The notes beneath the pieces were generated by a model. That model was not told the DNA's origin. It worked only from the letters and a program-made list of their open reading frames with translations, and made no database searches. Positions 16,045-25,584 of a stretch of DNA of 64,000 nucleotides are shown here, one piece after another (position 1 is the stretch's first letter; every line of letters starts with the position of its first letter). The DNA is taken from assembly GCF_022829385.1 (NCBI RefSeq), contig NZ_JAKSXX010000144.1:1-64000 (forward strand), in the 5' to 3' direction. A program made the position numbers and the translations under genes. Source of the DNA: Methylobacterium sp. J-070. Lineage in GTDB: Bacteria > Pseudomonadota > Alphaproteobacteria > Rhizobiales > Beijerinckiaceae.

Positions 16045-17148
16045 ATGACCGCCAGGACCGTCGGCCGCATCGGGACCGAGGCCGCACCCGCCGGTCGCGG
16101 CTGGGCCGGAACGGCCAGCTCGCTCCTGCCGGGCCTGCTCCTGTGCCTGGCGATCACCGTCGTGGCGCAGGGTCTGCAGGCGGGCGAGGAGCACCTGACC
16201 GGCCATCCCTACGTCGAGGCCCTGGTGCTGGCGATCCTGCTCGGCACGGCCCTGCGCACCGTCTGGATGCCGGGGGCGCGCTTCAAGGCCGGCATCGCCT
16301 TCTCGGCCAAGCAGGTGCTGGAGGTCGCCGTCACCCTGCTCGGCGCCGCGGTGAGCCTGGGCGCCATCGTCGCCTCGGGGCCGGCGCTGCTCACCGGCAT
16401 CGTCGGGGCGGTGGGGCTCACCATCCTGGCGAGCTGCGCCCTCTGCCGCGCCCTCGGGCTGCCGGTGCGCATGGCGCTGCTGATCGCCTGCGGCAACGCC
16501 ATCTGCGGCAACTCGGCGATCGCCGCGGTGGCGCCCGTGATCGGGGCGGACAGCCGGGACGTGGCGGCCGCCATCGCCTTCACGGCCGTGCTCGGCGTGC
16601 TGATGGTGCTCGGCCTGCCCCTGTTCGTGCCGCTCTTCGGCTTCAGCGACAACCAGTACGGGGTGCTGGCGGGACTGACCGTCTACGCGGTGCCGCAGGT
16701 GCTCGCCGCCACGCTCCCGGTGAGTCAGCTCTCGACGCAGGTCGGCACCCTGGTGAAGCTCGTGCGGGTGCTGATGCTGGGACCGGTGGTGCTGGCCCTC
16801 TCGCTCCTCGCCCCGCGCCTGCCGGCGGAGGGGGCCACCGGCCAGGCCGCGACGCGCGACGGTGCCCCCCGCCGGCCCGGCTTCTTCAAGCTGGTGCCGT
16901 GGTTCATCCTGGGGTTCCTGGCTCTGGCCGGCCTGCGCTCGCTCGGTCTGATCCCGGATGCCTGGATCGCGCCGGCCTCCCGGCTCGCCGGCTTCCTCAC
17001 CATCGTGTCGATGGCCGCGCTGGGGCTGGGCGTGGACGTGCGCGTGCTGGCCCAGGTCGGCGGCCGGGTGACGCTGGCGGTCACCGCCTCGCTCCTCGTG
17101 CTCCTCGCCATCGCCATCCTGCTCATCCGCGGCCTCGGCATCGGCTGA
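16045..17148 (+). CDS. YeiH/UPF0324-family membrane protein, putative sulfate/sulfite exporter
   Basis: A 367-residue integral membrane protein with about 10 helices of the PSE (putative sulfate exporter) family. Diagnostic segments are GHPYVEALVLAILLGT, AGIAFSAKQVLEVAVTLLGA, the conserved CGNAICGNSAIAAVAPVIGA (about 150-170) and NQYGVLAGLTVYAVPQVLAA. Family members are repeatedly found with cysteate, sulfolactate or taurine desulfonation genes and are thought to remove sulfite or sulfate. The cluster thus has a second, unrelated exporter besides the TauE protein. It is the last gene of the sulfur operon. Confidence 0.85.
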   Translation: MTARTVGRIGTEAAPAGRGWAGTASSLLPGLLLCLAITVVAQGLQAGEEHLTGHPYVEALVLAILLGTALRTVWMPGARFKAGIAFSAKQVLEVAVTLLGAAVSLGAIVASGPALLTGIVGAVGLTILASCALCRALGLPVRMALLIACGNAICGNSAIAAVAPVIGADSRDVAAAIAFTAVLGVLMVLGLPLFVPLFGFSDNQYGVLAGLTVYAVPQVLAATLPVSQLSTQVGTLVKLVRVLMLGPVVLALSLLAPRLPAEGATGQAATRDGAPRRPGFFKLVPWFILGFLALAGLRSLGLIPDAWIAPASRLAGFLTIVSMAALGLGVDVRVLAQVGGRVTLAVTASLLVLLAIAILLIRGLGIG

Positions 17149-17745
17149 GCGCGCCGGCGCGCCGCAATCGCGACCGCGGCGGTTCGGCCGGTCCCGAGAG
17201 CGGCGCAGGTCCGTCCCGACCGGCGCGACATCCGCCTGTCGGCCGGCAGGCGTCGTCCCGCGCGTCCGGGTCCGGGCCGGGCCACGGGACCGCCCGCGCC
17301 GGGTCGTCGTGATCCGCGGCTGCCGGACGATCCGGATCCACGCCCGCACCGATGTCCGCGGCCGGCCCGGTATCGCCGCGGCGACCGCCGGATCCGCGTC
17401 GCGGAGCGGCTCGGCCCGTCGGCCCATGACGGCGGGTCCGTCCCAGCCGCTCCCATGCATCGCAGGGTCGAGGCGCCGGAACTCTGATCTGAAGTTGCGT
17501 CATGGCGCCCAAGCCGGGATCAATATCCAGGGTGTGAAGTCACGAGTTTACATATTCGATTGGTCGAATAATCAGTGTAAATCGCTGGAAGTATATAAAA
17601 AGACAATCATTTATCCGGGCATGACGAAAATTCCGACCGAAAATCTTAGGTTATAATACTTACCCAATTTGCCCGAGATCCCAATTTATATTACGTGCGA
17701 GTCACGCTCTTCGGAAGCAATGGATGACAATGACCGTCAGCTCGG
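17149..17745. other. Long intergenic region, GC-rich then AT-rich, before the AraC gene
   Basis: The first 310 bp are GC-rich with no credible gene; a GC-only palindrome at about 17152-17166 has no T tract. From about 17480 to 17740 the composition turns markedly AT-rich. This stretch carries an inverted repeat at 17553-17570 and TATATAAAA- and TTATAAT-like patches near 17593 and 17652 that could serve as promoter elements. No RNA gene was recognised. Confidence 0.5.
17553..17570. promoter_or_regulatory. Inverted repeat TATTCGA-TTGG-TCGAATA
   Basis: Perfect 7-bp arms with a 4-bp loop, about 180 bp upstream of the AraC gene in an AT-rich patch. It could be an operator. The half site TATTCGA recurs as the palindrome TATTCGAATA at 37583-37592, ahead of the LysR gene. 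No regulator can be assigned. Confidence 0.35.
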
Positions 17746-18813
17746 ATGGCGCGGAGCTCGGATCTATCGCTGATGCAAACACTGTTCTCGACTGAAGGCC
17801 TCAACCCGCACGTCCGATATGCCCGCTGGCGCGAGACCCTGATGGACCGGGGCGTCCCCCTCGAGCAGGTGCGCACCGACGAGGGTCCCTTCGCGGGCAA
17901 GGTGGAGATCGCCAATGTCGGCCCGCTCCTCCTGACCCGCGTCTCGCACGGCGCGCTGCGCAGCGAGGCGACGCCCGATCTGATCCGGCGCAACGGCAAG
18001 GAGGGGACCTTCGTGGTGATCTTCAAGCTCGCCGGCGTGTCGAAGCGCAGCCAGGATGACCGCTCCTCCGTGCAGCGCGCCGGCGACTTCGTCCTGCTCG
18101 ATCATCGCCCCGCCGCACACGAGTCGAGCACCGGCAGCCAGACGCTCTTCATGGAACTGCCGCGCAAGCGCTTGGAGTCCGTGCTCGGCCCGGGCCGGCT
18201 GTACACGTCCCTGACGGTGGGCCGGGATCTCGCCTCCACGATGCTGACGACGCAGTTCTTCCACAACCTGATCCGGGTGCACCACCAGCTCGATGCCGAC
18301 ATGGGGGCCCGGATGCTGTCGGCCGGCACCGACCTGATCGTGGCCAGCATCGCCGAGCGGCTGTCGAAGGAGGTGCCGCGACCGCTTCAGGACACCCTGC
18401 TGATCCAGCGGGCCAAGGCGTATGTCGAGGCCCACCTGGGCGACCCGAACCTCGACCCGCCGCAACTCGCCGCCGCCGTCGGGGTGTCGCTGCGCCGGCT
18501 CCAGGAAGTGTTCCACGAGCGGAGCCAGCATATCTCCGACTGGATCTGGCAGCGTCGGCTGGAGGCGGTGAGCAGGCGCCTGTCGGATCCGGCCAGCGCC
18601 CATCTGTCGATCGGCATGCTCGCCTACGAGAGCGGCTTCGCCAGCCAGGCGCATTTCTCGCGCCGCTTCAAGAGCCACCAGGGCATGAGCCCGCGGGAGT
18701 ATCGCGTCGCAGCCCTCACGGGCGTCCGCGAGGCGCCTCGACGCCTCCGCGCGATCGGCACGGGGCTGGACCTCGCGGGGGAGGCGGTGTGCGGTCGCCG
18801 ACGGACCGCATGA
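17746..18813 (+). CDS. AraC-family transcriptional regulator (AraC_binding_2 type)
   Basis: A 355-residue regulator. The N-terminal sensing domain runs from LMQTLFSTEGLNPHVRYARW (residues about 9-28) to about 230. The C-terminal double helix-turn-helix spans about 235-335 (LAAAVGVSLRRLQEVFHERS and IGMLAYESGFASQAHFSRRF, ending in the MSPREYR motif). ATG 17773 (MQTLFST...) is an equally good start that fits the family better; neither has an obvious ribosome site. It lies between the sulfolactate genes and the convergent ssu operon, so it may control one of them, but proximity is the only argument. Confidence 0.8.
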   Translation: MARSSDLSLMQTLFSTEGLNPHVRYARWRETLMDRGVPLEQVRTDEGPFAGKVEIANVGPLLLTRVSHGALRSEATPDLIRRNGKEGTFVVIFKLAGVSKRSQDDRSSVQRAGDFVLLDHRPAAHESSTGSQTLFMELPRKRLESVLGPGRLYTSLTVGRDLASTMLTTQFFHNLIRVHHQLDADMGARMLSAGTDLIVASIAERLSKEVPRPLQDTLLIQRAKAYVEAHLGDPNLDPPQLAAAVGVSLRRLQEVFHERSQHISDWIWQRRLEAVSRRLSDPASAHLSIGMLAYESGFASQAHFSRRFKSHQGMSPREYRVAALTGVREAPRRLRAIGTGLDLAGEAVCGRRRTA

Positions 18814-18914
18814 CCGCCGGGCCCGGGCCGCCCTGCTCCGTCGCGGCTTGAGGCGCGTCGGCCGGGGCCGCATCTCCGCAGGCCGAACCGGCAGCGGCTG
18901 CGGCGGAAAACGCC

Positions 18915-20078
18915 CTATCGCCGCTGCGGCACGAGGTCGTTGGCGATGATCTCGCCGAACGGGCCGTCGTTGCGCGCCTGGGTCGCGGCCCGGCCCGTCG
19001 TCGCGCGCAGGGGCAGCTTCGGGAAGACCAGCTCGGCGAAGCGGTAGGCCTCCTCCAGGTGCGGGTAGCCCGACAGGATGAAGCGGTCGATGCCGAGATC
19101 GATATAGGCCTTCATCCGGTCCGCGACCTGATCGGCCGAGCCGACCAGCGCCGTGCCCGCACCGCCGCGGACGAGGCCGACGCCCGCCCACAGGTTCGGC
19201 GACACGACGAGGCGGTCGCGGCGCCCGCCATGCAGCGCCATCATCCGGCTCTGGCCGACCGAGTCCTGGCGCTTGAGCGTCTCCTGCGCCTTCGCGATGG
19301 TGGCGTCGTCCACGCGGGAGATCAGGCGCTCGGCCGCGGCCCACGCCTCGGCCTCGGTCTCGCGGGCGATCACGTGCAGGCGGATGCCGTAGGAGAAGGT
19401 CTTTCCCTTCCGCGCCGCCGCCGCGCGGGCGGCGGCGATCTTCTCGGCGACCTGCTCCGGCGGCTCGCCCCAGGTCAGGTACACGTCGCAATGCTCGGCC
19501 GCGACCGCGATGCCGGCGGGCGACGAGCCGCCGAAATACAGCGGCGGGTAGGGCTTCTGCACCGGCGGGAAGATGAGCCGCCCGTTCTCGGCGCGCAGGT
19601 GCCGCCCCTCGAACGTCACCGTCTCGCCGGACATCAGCCCCCGCCAGACGTGCAGGAACTCGTCGGTGACGGCGTAGCGCTCGTCGTGGGCCAGGAACAC
19701 GCCGTCGCCGGCCAGCTCCACCGGGTCGCCGCCGGTGACGACGTTGATGAGCAGCCGCCCGTCCGAGATCCGGTCGAGGGTGGACGCCATGCGCGCGGCG
19801 ACCGAGGGCTCCAGCAGGCCGGGCCGCACGGCGACGAGGAAGCGCAGGCGCCGCGTCAGGGGGGCGAGCGCCGAGGCGATCACCCAGGAATCCTCGCACG
19901 AGCGCCCGGTGGGCAGGAGCACGCCGTAATAGCCGAGGTCGTCCGCCCCTTGCGCGATCTGCCGGAGGTAATCGAGGGTGACCGCGCGGGCGCCGTCCGC
20001 GGCGCCGAGGTAGCGCCCGTCGCCGTGGGTCGGCAGGAACCAGAGGACGTCGGCGCGCCCGTCGTTCGATGCGGTCAT
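18915..20078 (-). CDS. ssuD: FMNH2-dependent alkanesulfonate monooxygenase SsuD
   Basis: A 387-residue LLM-class flavin monooxygenase. It follows the E. coli SsuD sequence closely: [25 protein letters not shown] (catalytic Cys region), [69 protein letters not shown] and [12 protein letters not shown]. It cleaves C1-substituted alkanesulfonates to aldehyde and sulfite using FMNH2 supplied by SsuE. It is the last gene of the leftward operon ssuE-A-C-B-D, 18 bp after ssuB. The enzyme releases sulfite for assimilation under sulfate limitation. Confidence 0.95.
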   Translation of the reverse strand: MTASNDGRADVLWFLPTHGDGRYLGAADGARAVTLDYLRQIAQGADDLGYYGVLLPTGRSCEDSWVIASALAPLTRRLRFLVAVRPGLLEPSVAARMASTLDRISDGRLLINVVTGGDPVELAGDGVFLAHDERYAVTDEFLHVWRGLMSGETVTFEGRHLRAENGRLIFPPVQKPYPPLYFGGSSPAGIAVAAEHCDVYLTWGEPPEQVAEKIAAARAAAARKGKTFSYGIRLHVIARETEAEAWAAAERLISRVDDATIAKAQETLKRQDSVGQSRMMALHGGRRDRLVVSPNLWAGVGLVRGGAGTALVGSADQVADRMKAYIDLGIDRFILSGYPHLEEAYRFAELVFPKLPLRATTGRAATQARNDGPFGEIIANDLVPQRR

Positions 20079-20096
20079 GGTGGTCTTCCCTGTCGC

Positions 20097-20960
20097 TCAG
20101 GCGGCCTGAGACTGTCCGAGCAGGCGTTCGAGGATGCGCCCTTCGAGCGCCGCGAGGTCCGGGTCGCCGCGCCGCCGCGGGCGGGGCACGTCCACCCGCA
20201 GGTCGAGGGCGACGCGCCCGGCGTCGAGGACGAGGATGCGGTCGGCCAGGGCCACCGCCTCGCCGACATCGTGGGTGACCAGCAGCGCGGTGAAGCCTTG
20301 GGCCTGCCAGATGCGCGCGATCAGGTCCTGCATGCCGATCCGGGTCAGCGCGTCCAGCGCCCCGAGCGGCTCGTCGAGGGCGAGCAGGCCCGGCCCGCTG
20401 ACGAGCGCGCGCGCGAGCGCCACCCGCTGCCGCTGGCCGCCGGACAGGGTCGCGGGCCACGCCCCGGCCTTGTCCGACAGCCCGACCTCGTCGAGCGCGG
20501 CGAGCGCCCTGTCCCGCCGCTCGGCGCGCGAACCGAGCCCGGTCAGCCCGACCGCGACGTTGTCGACGACCCGGGCCCAGGGCAGCAGGCGCGGCTCCTG
20601 GAACATGATCCGCTTCGGCGGCGTGCCGCGGCGCGCCGCGGTGCCCGGCTTCTTGTCGGCCCCTTCGAGCAGGATCCGCCCGCGCGTCGGCTCCTCCAGG
20701 CCGAGGATCAGCCGCAGCAGGGTGCTCTTGCCGCAGCCGGAGCGGCCGACCACCGCGGTGAAGCCGCCGGCCGGCAGGAACAGGTCGAGCCCGTCGAGCA
20801 CGGGGGCGCCGCCGAAGTCCTTGTGCAGGTCGCGCACCGTGACGCCGATGCCGCGCGCGGTCGGCGCCTGCGGGGCCGGCATCCGCGCGGGACCGCGGTC
20901 TTCGCGGCGCTGCGAGACGGCGTCCGGCAGCGTTTCGCGAGGGAGGGCGTCGAGCAGCAT
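20097..20960 (-). CDS. ssuB: Aliphatic sulfonate ABC transporter ATP-binding protein SsuB
   Basis: A 287-residue ABC ATPase. Walker A is GRSGCGKST (72-80), the signature [15 protein letters not shown] and Walker [13 protein letters not shown] are intact, and the switch histidine is in [10 protein letters not shown]. The ATG at 20960 overlaps the stop of ssuC; the first about 35 residues are a non-family leader, and an internal ATG ([11 protein letters not shown]) is possible. It energises sulfonate uptake with SsuC and SsuA. Confidence 0.9.
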   Translation of the reverse strand: MLLDALPRETLPDAVSQRREDRGPARMPAPQAPTARGIGVTVRDLHKDFGGAPVLDGLDLFLPAGGFTAVVGRSGCGKSTLLRLILGLEEPTRGRILLEGADKKPGTAARRGTPPKRIMFQEPRLLPWARVVDNVAVGLTGLGSRAERRDRALAALDEVGLSDKAGAWPATLSGGQRQRVALARALVSGPGLLALDEPLGALDALTRIGMQDLIARIWQAQGFTALLVTHDVGEAVALADRILVLDAGRVALDLRVDVPRPRRRGDPDLAALEGRILERLLGQSQAA

Positions 20961-21745
20961 CAGGCGCTCCTGTAGGCGGGGTTCCAGGCGAGGCAGGTGC
21001 GCTCGACCTGCCGCGTCAGCGCGTCGGCGAGCTTGCCCAGGCCGGCGTAGATCAGGATCGCCAGCACCACGACGTCGACGAGCATGAACTCGCGCGCCTG
21101 CATCGCCATGTAGCCGAGGCCCGAGGAGGCCGAGATCGTCTCGGCGACGATCAGCGTCAGCCACATGATCCCGAGGGCGTAGCGCAGGCCCACGAAGATC
21201 GACGGCAGCGCGCCGGGCAGGATCACGCGGCGGAAGAGCTCGGCGTTCGACATGCCGTAGACGCGGCCCATCTCGACCAGGGCCGGATCGACCGAGCGGA
21301 TGCCGTGCAGCGTGTTCGCGTAGATCGGGAAGAACACGCCGAGCGCCACCAGGAAGAGCTTGGCCTCCTCGCCGATGCCGAACCACAGGATCACCAGCGG
21401 GATCAGCGACAGGTGGGGCACGTTGCGCACCATCTGCACCGAGGTGTCGGTCAGCCGCTCGGACAGGCGCGACAGGCCGTTGGCGAGCCCCAGCCCGAAC
21501 CCGATGCCGCCGCCGACCAGGAAGCCCGCCAGCGCGCGCAGCGTGCTGACCCCGAGGTTGACCCAGAGCTCGCCGGTGCGCCCGGCCTCCCAGCCGGCAT
21601 GGATCACGTCGACGGGCGTCGGCATGAAGCGGTTGGAGACGAGCCCGGTCGAGACCGCGGCCTGCCATCCGGCCAGCACCGCGAACGGGACGAGCCAGGG
21701 CAGGCCCGCGTCGCGCAGGCGGTCGAGGGAGCGGGGGCGCATCAT
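20960..21745 (-). CDS. ssuC: Aliphatic sulfonate ABC transporter permease SsuC
   Basis: A 261-residue BPD_transp_1 permease with about six helices. The EAA-loop region reads [31 protein letters not shown], the coupling helix contacting SsuB. The family signature [21 protein letters not shown] lies upstream of it. Two tandem ATGs occur at 21745 and 21742. The stop overlaps the ssuB start and the gene begins 6 bp after ssuA. Confidence 0.9.
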   Translation of the reverse strand: MMRPRSLDRLRDAGLPWLVPFAVLAGWQAAVSTGLVSNRFMPTPVDVIHAGWEAGRTGELWVNLGVSTLRALAGFLVGGGIGFGLGLANGLSRLSERLTDTSVQMVRNVPHLSLIPLVILWFGIGEEAKLFLVALGVFFPIYANTLHGIRSVDPALVEMGRVYGMSNAELFRRVILPGALPSIFVGLRYALGIMWLTLIVAETISASSGLGYMAMQAREFMLVDVVVLAILIYAGLGKLADALTRQVERTCLAWNPAYRSA

Positions 21746-21751
21746 CCGGGA

Positions 21752-22690
21752 TCAGACCTTGTCGGGCCGCGTCCAGACCGCATCGGCGACGCGGACGGGT
21801 TTCGGGATCAGCTTCAGCGCGTGGAAGCGGTCGGCGATCACCTGCTGCTCGGCCACCAGGCCCGCGCTCATCGGTCCGACGACGTAGTCGGTCCGGTCGA
21901 CGGCGCGCCGGGTGGCGGGCAGCGGCACGCCGGTGCCCTGCGACAGCAGCGCCGCCACCGCGCCGCGGTTGTCCGTGCACCAGCGCGCGACCGTGCCGAG
22001 CGCATCCACCGCCGCGGCGAGAACCGGCGCGCGGGCCTGGGCCAGCTCCCGGCTCGCGAGGAAGAAGTTGTTCTGCTTGGCGATGGCGTCGGCGAGCACC
22101 CGCACCCCGTCGCCGACTTCGGCGATCGCGAAGTACGGGTCCCAGATCGTCCAGGCGTCGATGCTGCCGCGCGCGAAGGCGGCGGCCGCGTCGGCGGGCG
22201 CCAGGGTCACCGGCTCGATGTCGGCGTAGGTCAGGCCGGCCTTCTCCAGCGCCGCCATGGTGAGGTTATGGGCGCTCGACGCCTTGGCGAAGGCGACGCG
22301 CTTGCCCTTCAGGTCGGCCAGCGTCCGGATCTCCGACCCCTTCGGCAGCAGGATCCCCGAGCCCGAACCGCCGCCGTCCTGCGCGGCGGCATAGACGAGG
22401 CTGCCGCGCGCGGCCTGGGCGAAGATCGGCGGGGCATCGCCGGTCTGACCGAAGTCGATTCCGTCGAGCGACAGGGCCTCGAGCAGCGGCGGTCCGAACG
22501 AGAACTCGACCCAGCGCACCTGGTGGCCGAACCGCTCCACGGCCGCCTCGATCGCCCCCTGCTGCTTGGCGACGACGAGGATGCCGTTCTTCTGGTAGCC
22601 GATGCGCAGCACGTTCGCCTCGGCGGCGCGCGCGCCCGCCGTGACCGACGCGGCAAGGGCGGCGGAGAGGAACGCGCGGCGGTCGAGCAT
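21752..22690 (-). CDS. ssuA: Aliphatic sulfonate-binding periplasmic protein SsuA
   Basis: A 312-residue binding protein. From ATG 22690 it begins [22 protein letters not shown], a Tat/Sec signal; a GTG at 22702, overlapping the ssuE stop, is the other start. Mature motifs are [47 protein letters not shown] and a [16 protein letters not shown] segment ([16 protein letters not shown]), all typical of SsuA. It binds alkanesulfonates for the SsuBC importer. Confidence 0.92.
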   Translation of the reverse strand: MLDRRAFLSAALAASVTAGARAAEANVLRIGYQKNGILVVAKQQGAIEAAVERFGHQVRWVEFSFGPPLLEALSLDGIDFGQTGDAPPIFAQAARGSLVYAAAQDGGGSGSGILLPKGSEIRTLADLKGKRVAFAKASSAHNLTMAALEKAGLTYADIEPVTLAPADAAAAFARGSIDAWTIWDPYFAIAEVGDGVRVLADAIAKQNNFFLASRELAQARAPVLAAAVDALGTVARWCTDNRGAVAALLSQGTGVPLPATRRAVDRTDYVVGPMSAGLVAEQQVIADRFHALKLIPKPVRVADAVWTRPDKV

Positions 22691-22698
22691 GGCGCGCC

Positions 22699-23274
22699 TC
22701 ACCCGGCCGCCGTCAGGGCCGCCGGGGCGGACTGCCCGCGGGCGGCCGCCAGCAGGGCGGCGAGCTGGCCGCCGGCCTGGACGACGCGCGCCCGCACCGC
22801 CGCGTCCGTCAGCGCGCCGTCGGTGAAGTCGGTCTCGGAGGCGTAGACCGCGGTCGGCACCTGGAGCGCGCCGAAGAAGCCGAACAGCGGGCGGAAGCCG
22901 TGCTCGACCACGAGCGCGTGCCGAGCGCCCCCGCCGGTGGCGACGACCGCCACCGGCTTGTTGGCCAGTGCGCCCGGGTCGACGAGGTCGAACAGGTGCT
23001 TGAACAGGCCGGTGTAGCTGCCCTTGTACACCGGCGAGCCGACGATCAGCGCGTCGGCGGTCTCGATCGCCTCGATCACCCGGCGGGCCGGCAGCGGAAG
23101 CTGGTCGCGGGTCCAGGCCGCGCCGAGGCCGGGCCCGGCATCGACGAGATCGACGACGCGGCCGTCGACGGTCGCGTGTCGGGCGACCTCGCCCAGAACC
23201 GCCTCGACGAGCGTCCGGGTCTTGGACGGTCGCTGCACGTTCGCGCTCAGTCCGACGAGTCTCGGGCGGGTCAT
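22699..23274 (-). CDS. ssuE: NAD(P)H-dependent FMN reductase SsuE
   Basis: A 191-residue flavodoxin-fold reductase. The ATG at 23274 (MTRPRLVGLSANVQRPSKTR) gives the family length; longer in-frame extensions are GC-rich leader. The phosphate-binding loop SANVQRPSKTRTL, the flavin loop VGSPVYKGSYTGLFKHLFD and VAVVATGGG are seen. It provides FMNH2 to SsuD and leads the ssu operon. Its promoter would lie in the spacer to its right. Confidence 0.9.
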   Translation of the reverse strand: MTRPRLVGLSANVQRPSKTRTLVEAVLGEVARHATVDGRVVDLVDAGPGLGAAWTRDQLPLPARRVIEAIETADALIVGSPVYKGSYTGLFKHLFDLVDPGALANKPVAVVATGGGARHALVVEHGFRPLFGFFGALQVPTAVYASETDFTDGALTDAAVRARVVQAGGQLAALLAAARGQSAPAALTAAG

Positions 23275-23835
23275 CGCGGGTCTTTCCGGATTGCGGCTGG
23301 CCGATGAAGCGGAGGGGCCCGGCGCCCGTTGCGCTGGACCGTCCGAAACCATGACCGAAAGGTGCTGGTTCGACCGCCGGACGTCAATGAAACGGTCTTC
23401 CAAAGGCGCGGCCGTGGCCAGACGATCGTTCTGCCCGGCGGTGAAGACGAAGAATTTACGATGCGCGCCGTGCGGACTTACAAGCATATCGGCGCGTCCG
23501 GGCAGTCCGGGTCTCCGGCGGCGGCGCGCCGAATGCGCTGCCGCGTGCCGAGATCTGCGAACACCATCGGGAATCGACGGCCGGACGGGGACGATTCTTG
23601 TCCGGGCCGCCCGCGCGACCGGACCGGGACGCTCGTCTCCGAGTCCCGCGCCGACGGTCGGAGCCTCAGCTCTCGGGCCCGGTGCGCTGCTCCGGCGGCG
23701 AGCGGCCGGCGACCGGGTGGCGCTCAGCCCCTGACGTTCGCCGGGGCCGGCCCGGGCCCCGCCCCCGCGACGATGGAGAGCGCCCGCGCGCGGCTCCCGC
23801 TCGGGCGGACCGGTCCAACCCGGTCGGGAACGGTC
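23275..23835. other. Spacer between ssuE and the histidine kinase gene
   Basis: This 561-bp region has no convincing gene; the open frames in it are Arg/Pro-rich antisense-type frames. The part just upstream of ssuE (about 23330-23490) is less GC-rich and should contain the ssu promoter. No clear terminator or operator palindrome was found. Confidence 0.4.
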
Positions 23836-25479
23836 CTAGACCGAGGCCGCGGGCGGCCGCCGCCCGGTGCGCGCGGCGAGGATGACGGACCGCAGCTCTG
23901 CCGTTCGGACCGGCTTCGACAGGATCGTGACGTCCGGTGAGCCCAGGTCCTCGCGCACCCGCGCCTCGTCGTAACCGCTCATCACCACCGTCGGCACGTC
24001 GCGTCCCGCGCGGGTCCGGACCGCCGCGATGCAGTCCGTTCCGGTCACGCCGTTGCCCAGGTCGAAATCGGTGATGAGGAGGTCGAAATCGGCGACCGCT
24101 TCGGGGATCGCGGGTTCGGCCTGAACCCGACAGCCCCATCTCCGCAGGAGGTTGGCGGTCGCCAGCCGCACGGCCTCGTCGTCCTCCACCAGCAGCACCC
24201 GCAGCCCGCTGATCGTCGCCGTCGGTTCGTGCGCGGGCCGGTCGGCGGCCGGCCTCGGCACCCGGGCGATCGGGAGGTTGCCGAGGGTCACGCAGGTCCC
24301 GCGCCCCGGCACCGAGCGCAGATCGACGGCGACGTCCAGGAGATCGCCCAGGCGGCGGACGATCGGCAGGCCCAGGCCGACGCCGTCGATGTCCCGGTCG
24401 CCCCGCCGGCGGACTTGGTAGAACTCCTCGAAGACCTTCGCCTGATGTTCGGTCGCGATGCCGGGCCCGCGATCGTAGACCTGGACGGCGAGCCTGCCGC
24501 CCCGGCGGCGGCATCCGATCAGGATCGGCCGGCCTGGCGCATACTTGATCGCGTTGCTCACGATGTTCTGCAGCATCGTCGTGAACAGCGCGCGGTCCGT
24601 GGTCACGACGGCGTCGCAGGCCAGGCTGCGCAGCTCGGTCCCGCACAGCTGCGCGGCATCGGCGTTCTGGCGCCACACATCCTTGAGGATGTCGTCGATC
24701 GCGACCGGCTCGCGGCTGGGCTCGACCTTGCCGCTGTCGAGCGTGGAGATGTCCAGCAGGGACTTGAACAGGCGCGACACGCTCTGCAGGGACCGGTCGA
24801 TGTTCTCGACCATCCGCAATTCCTCCGCCCCGAGCCTCGCGTCGCGCAGGCACGCGGTGAACAGGCTGATGGCGTGGATCGGCTGGCGAAGGTCGTGGCT
24901 CGCCTGCGCCAGGAACCGCGACTTGGACAGGCTCGCCTCCTGCGCGCGCGCATAGGCGCGGCGCAGGTGCTCGAGCAGGCTGTGGATGTAGGCCGGCACC
25001 AGGACGGTCGTGCTGACGAGCGTCATCACCATGAACGGGTTCTGGCGCCAATATGCGTTGAAGACCGTCGTCACGGCGATCGAGACAAGCGATGCCAGGG
25101 TCGAGATTTTCAGATAGGCGACCCCGAAACGCAGGCCGTTCCCGACGGTGACCCAGATGAGAATGGAATAGAGCGGCGTGAAGGTCGCATCGCCAACCGA
25201 CATGACGTATGTCAAGCCGCCGATATCGGCGGTGATGGTGATGAGACGTCGCGGAACGTTTTCGCCGGGACGGAGAGATATCCATCTCTCGACGATCAGG
25301 GAAAATACCAAATACTGCAGGATGAAGTAAAAGACGCCCGTCTGGTACGGGGCAGCGGCGCCGATCTGGACCTGCGCGGCGCTGTAGAGGATCGCGACGC
25401 CGACGATGATGATCCGGACGACGGCCTGGGATTTCTCGGTGTCGAAATCCTCGTCCGGGGTGTTGCGCCGCTCCGGCAT
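23836..25479 (-). CDS. Hybrid sensor histidine kinase with C-terminal receiver domain
   Basis: A 547-residue membrane kinase. About five hydrophobic segments lie between residues 20 and 170 with little periplasmic sequence. A HisKA domain has the phospho-acceptor H195 in QASHDLRQPIHAISLF. The HATPase_c domain has N (NIVSNAIKYA), DRGPGIATEH (G1) and DGVGLGLPIVRRLG (G2). A receiver domain (about 428-540) has LLVEDDEAVR, acceptor Asp in LLITDFDLG, and a SKP lysine. The 'DLRQP' H-box and the DRGPG box place it in the group related to quorum- and surface-sensing hybrids. It follows a LuxR-type response regulator in the same direction and likely signals through it. Confidence 0.88.
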   Translation of the reverse strand: MPERRNTPDEDFDTEKSQAVVRIIIVGVAILYSAAQVQIGAAAPYQTGVFYFILQYLVFSLIVERWISLRPGENVPRRLITITADIGGLTYVMSVGDATFTPLYSILIWVTVGNGLRFGVAYLKISTLASLVSIAVTTVFNAYWRQNPFMVMTLVSTTVLVPAYIHSLLEHLRRAYARAQEASLSKSRFLAQASHDLRQPIHAISLFTACLRDARLGAEELRMVENIDRSLQSVSRLFKSLLDISTLDSGKVEPSREPVAIDDILKDVWRQNADAAQLCGTELRSLACDAVVTTDRALFTTMLQNIVSNAIKYAPGRPILIGCRRRGGRLAVQVYDRGPGIATEHQAKVFEEFYQVRRRGDRDIDGVGLGLPIVRRLGDLLDVAVDLRSVPGRGTCVTLGNLPIARVPRPAADRPAHEPTATISGLRVLLVEDDEAVRLATANLLRRWGCRVQAEPAIPEAVADFDLLITDFDLGNGVTGTDCIAAVRTRAGRDVPTVVMSGYDEARVREDLGSPDVTILSKPVRTAELRSVILAARTGRRPPAASV

Positions 25480-25584
25480 CGGCGGCTCAGCCCCGGCCGG
25501 CCGCGGCGGCGGCCCGCCCGGCGGGGAAGCCCATCGCCGGGGACATCGGGATCCCGCGCGGTCCGGGCACGCGCTGCGGCCCGA

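Noticed and set aside
17152..17166. GC-only palindrome as a rho-independent terminator of the sulfur operon
   Set aside because: No T tract follows; in GC-rich DNA such palindromes are common by chance.
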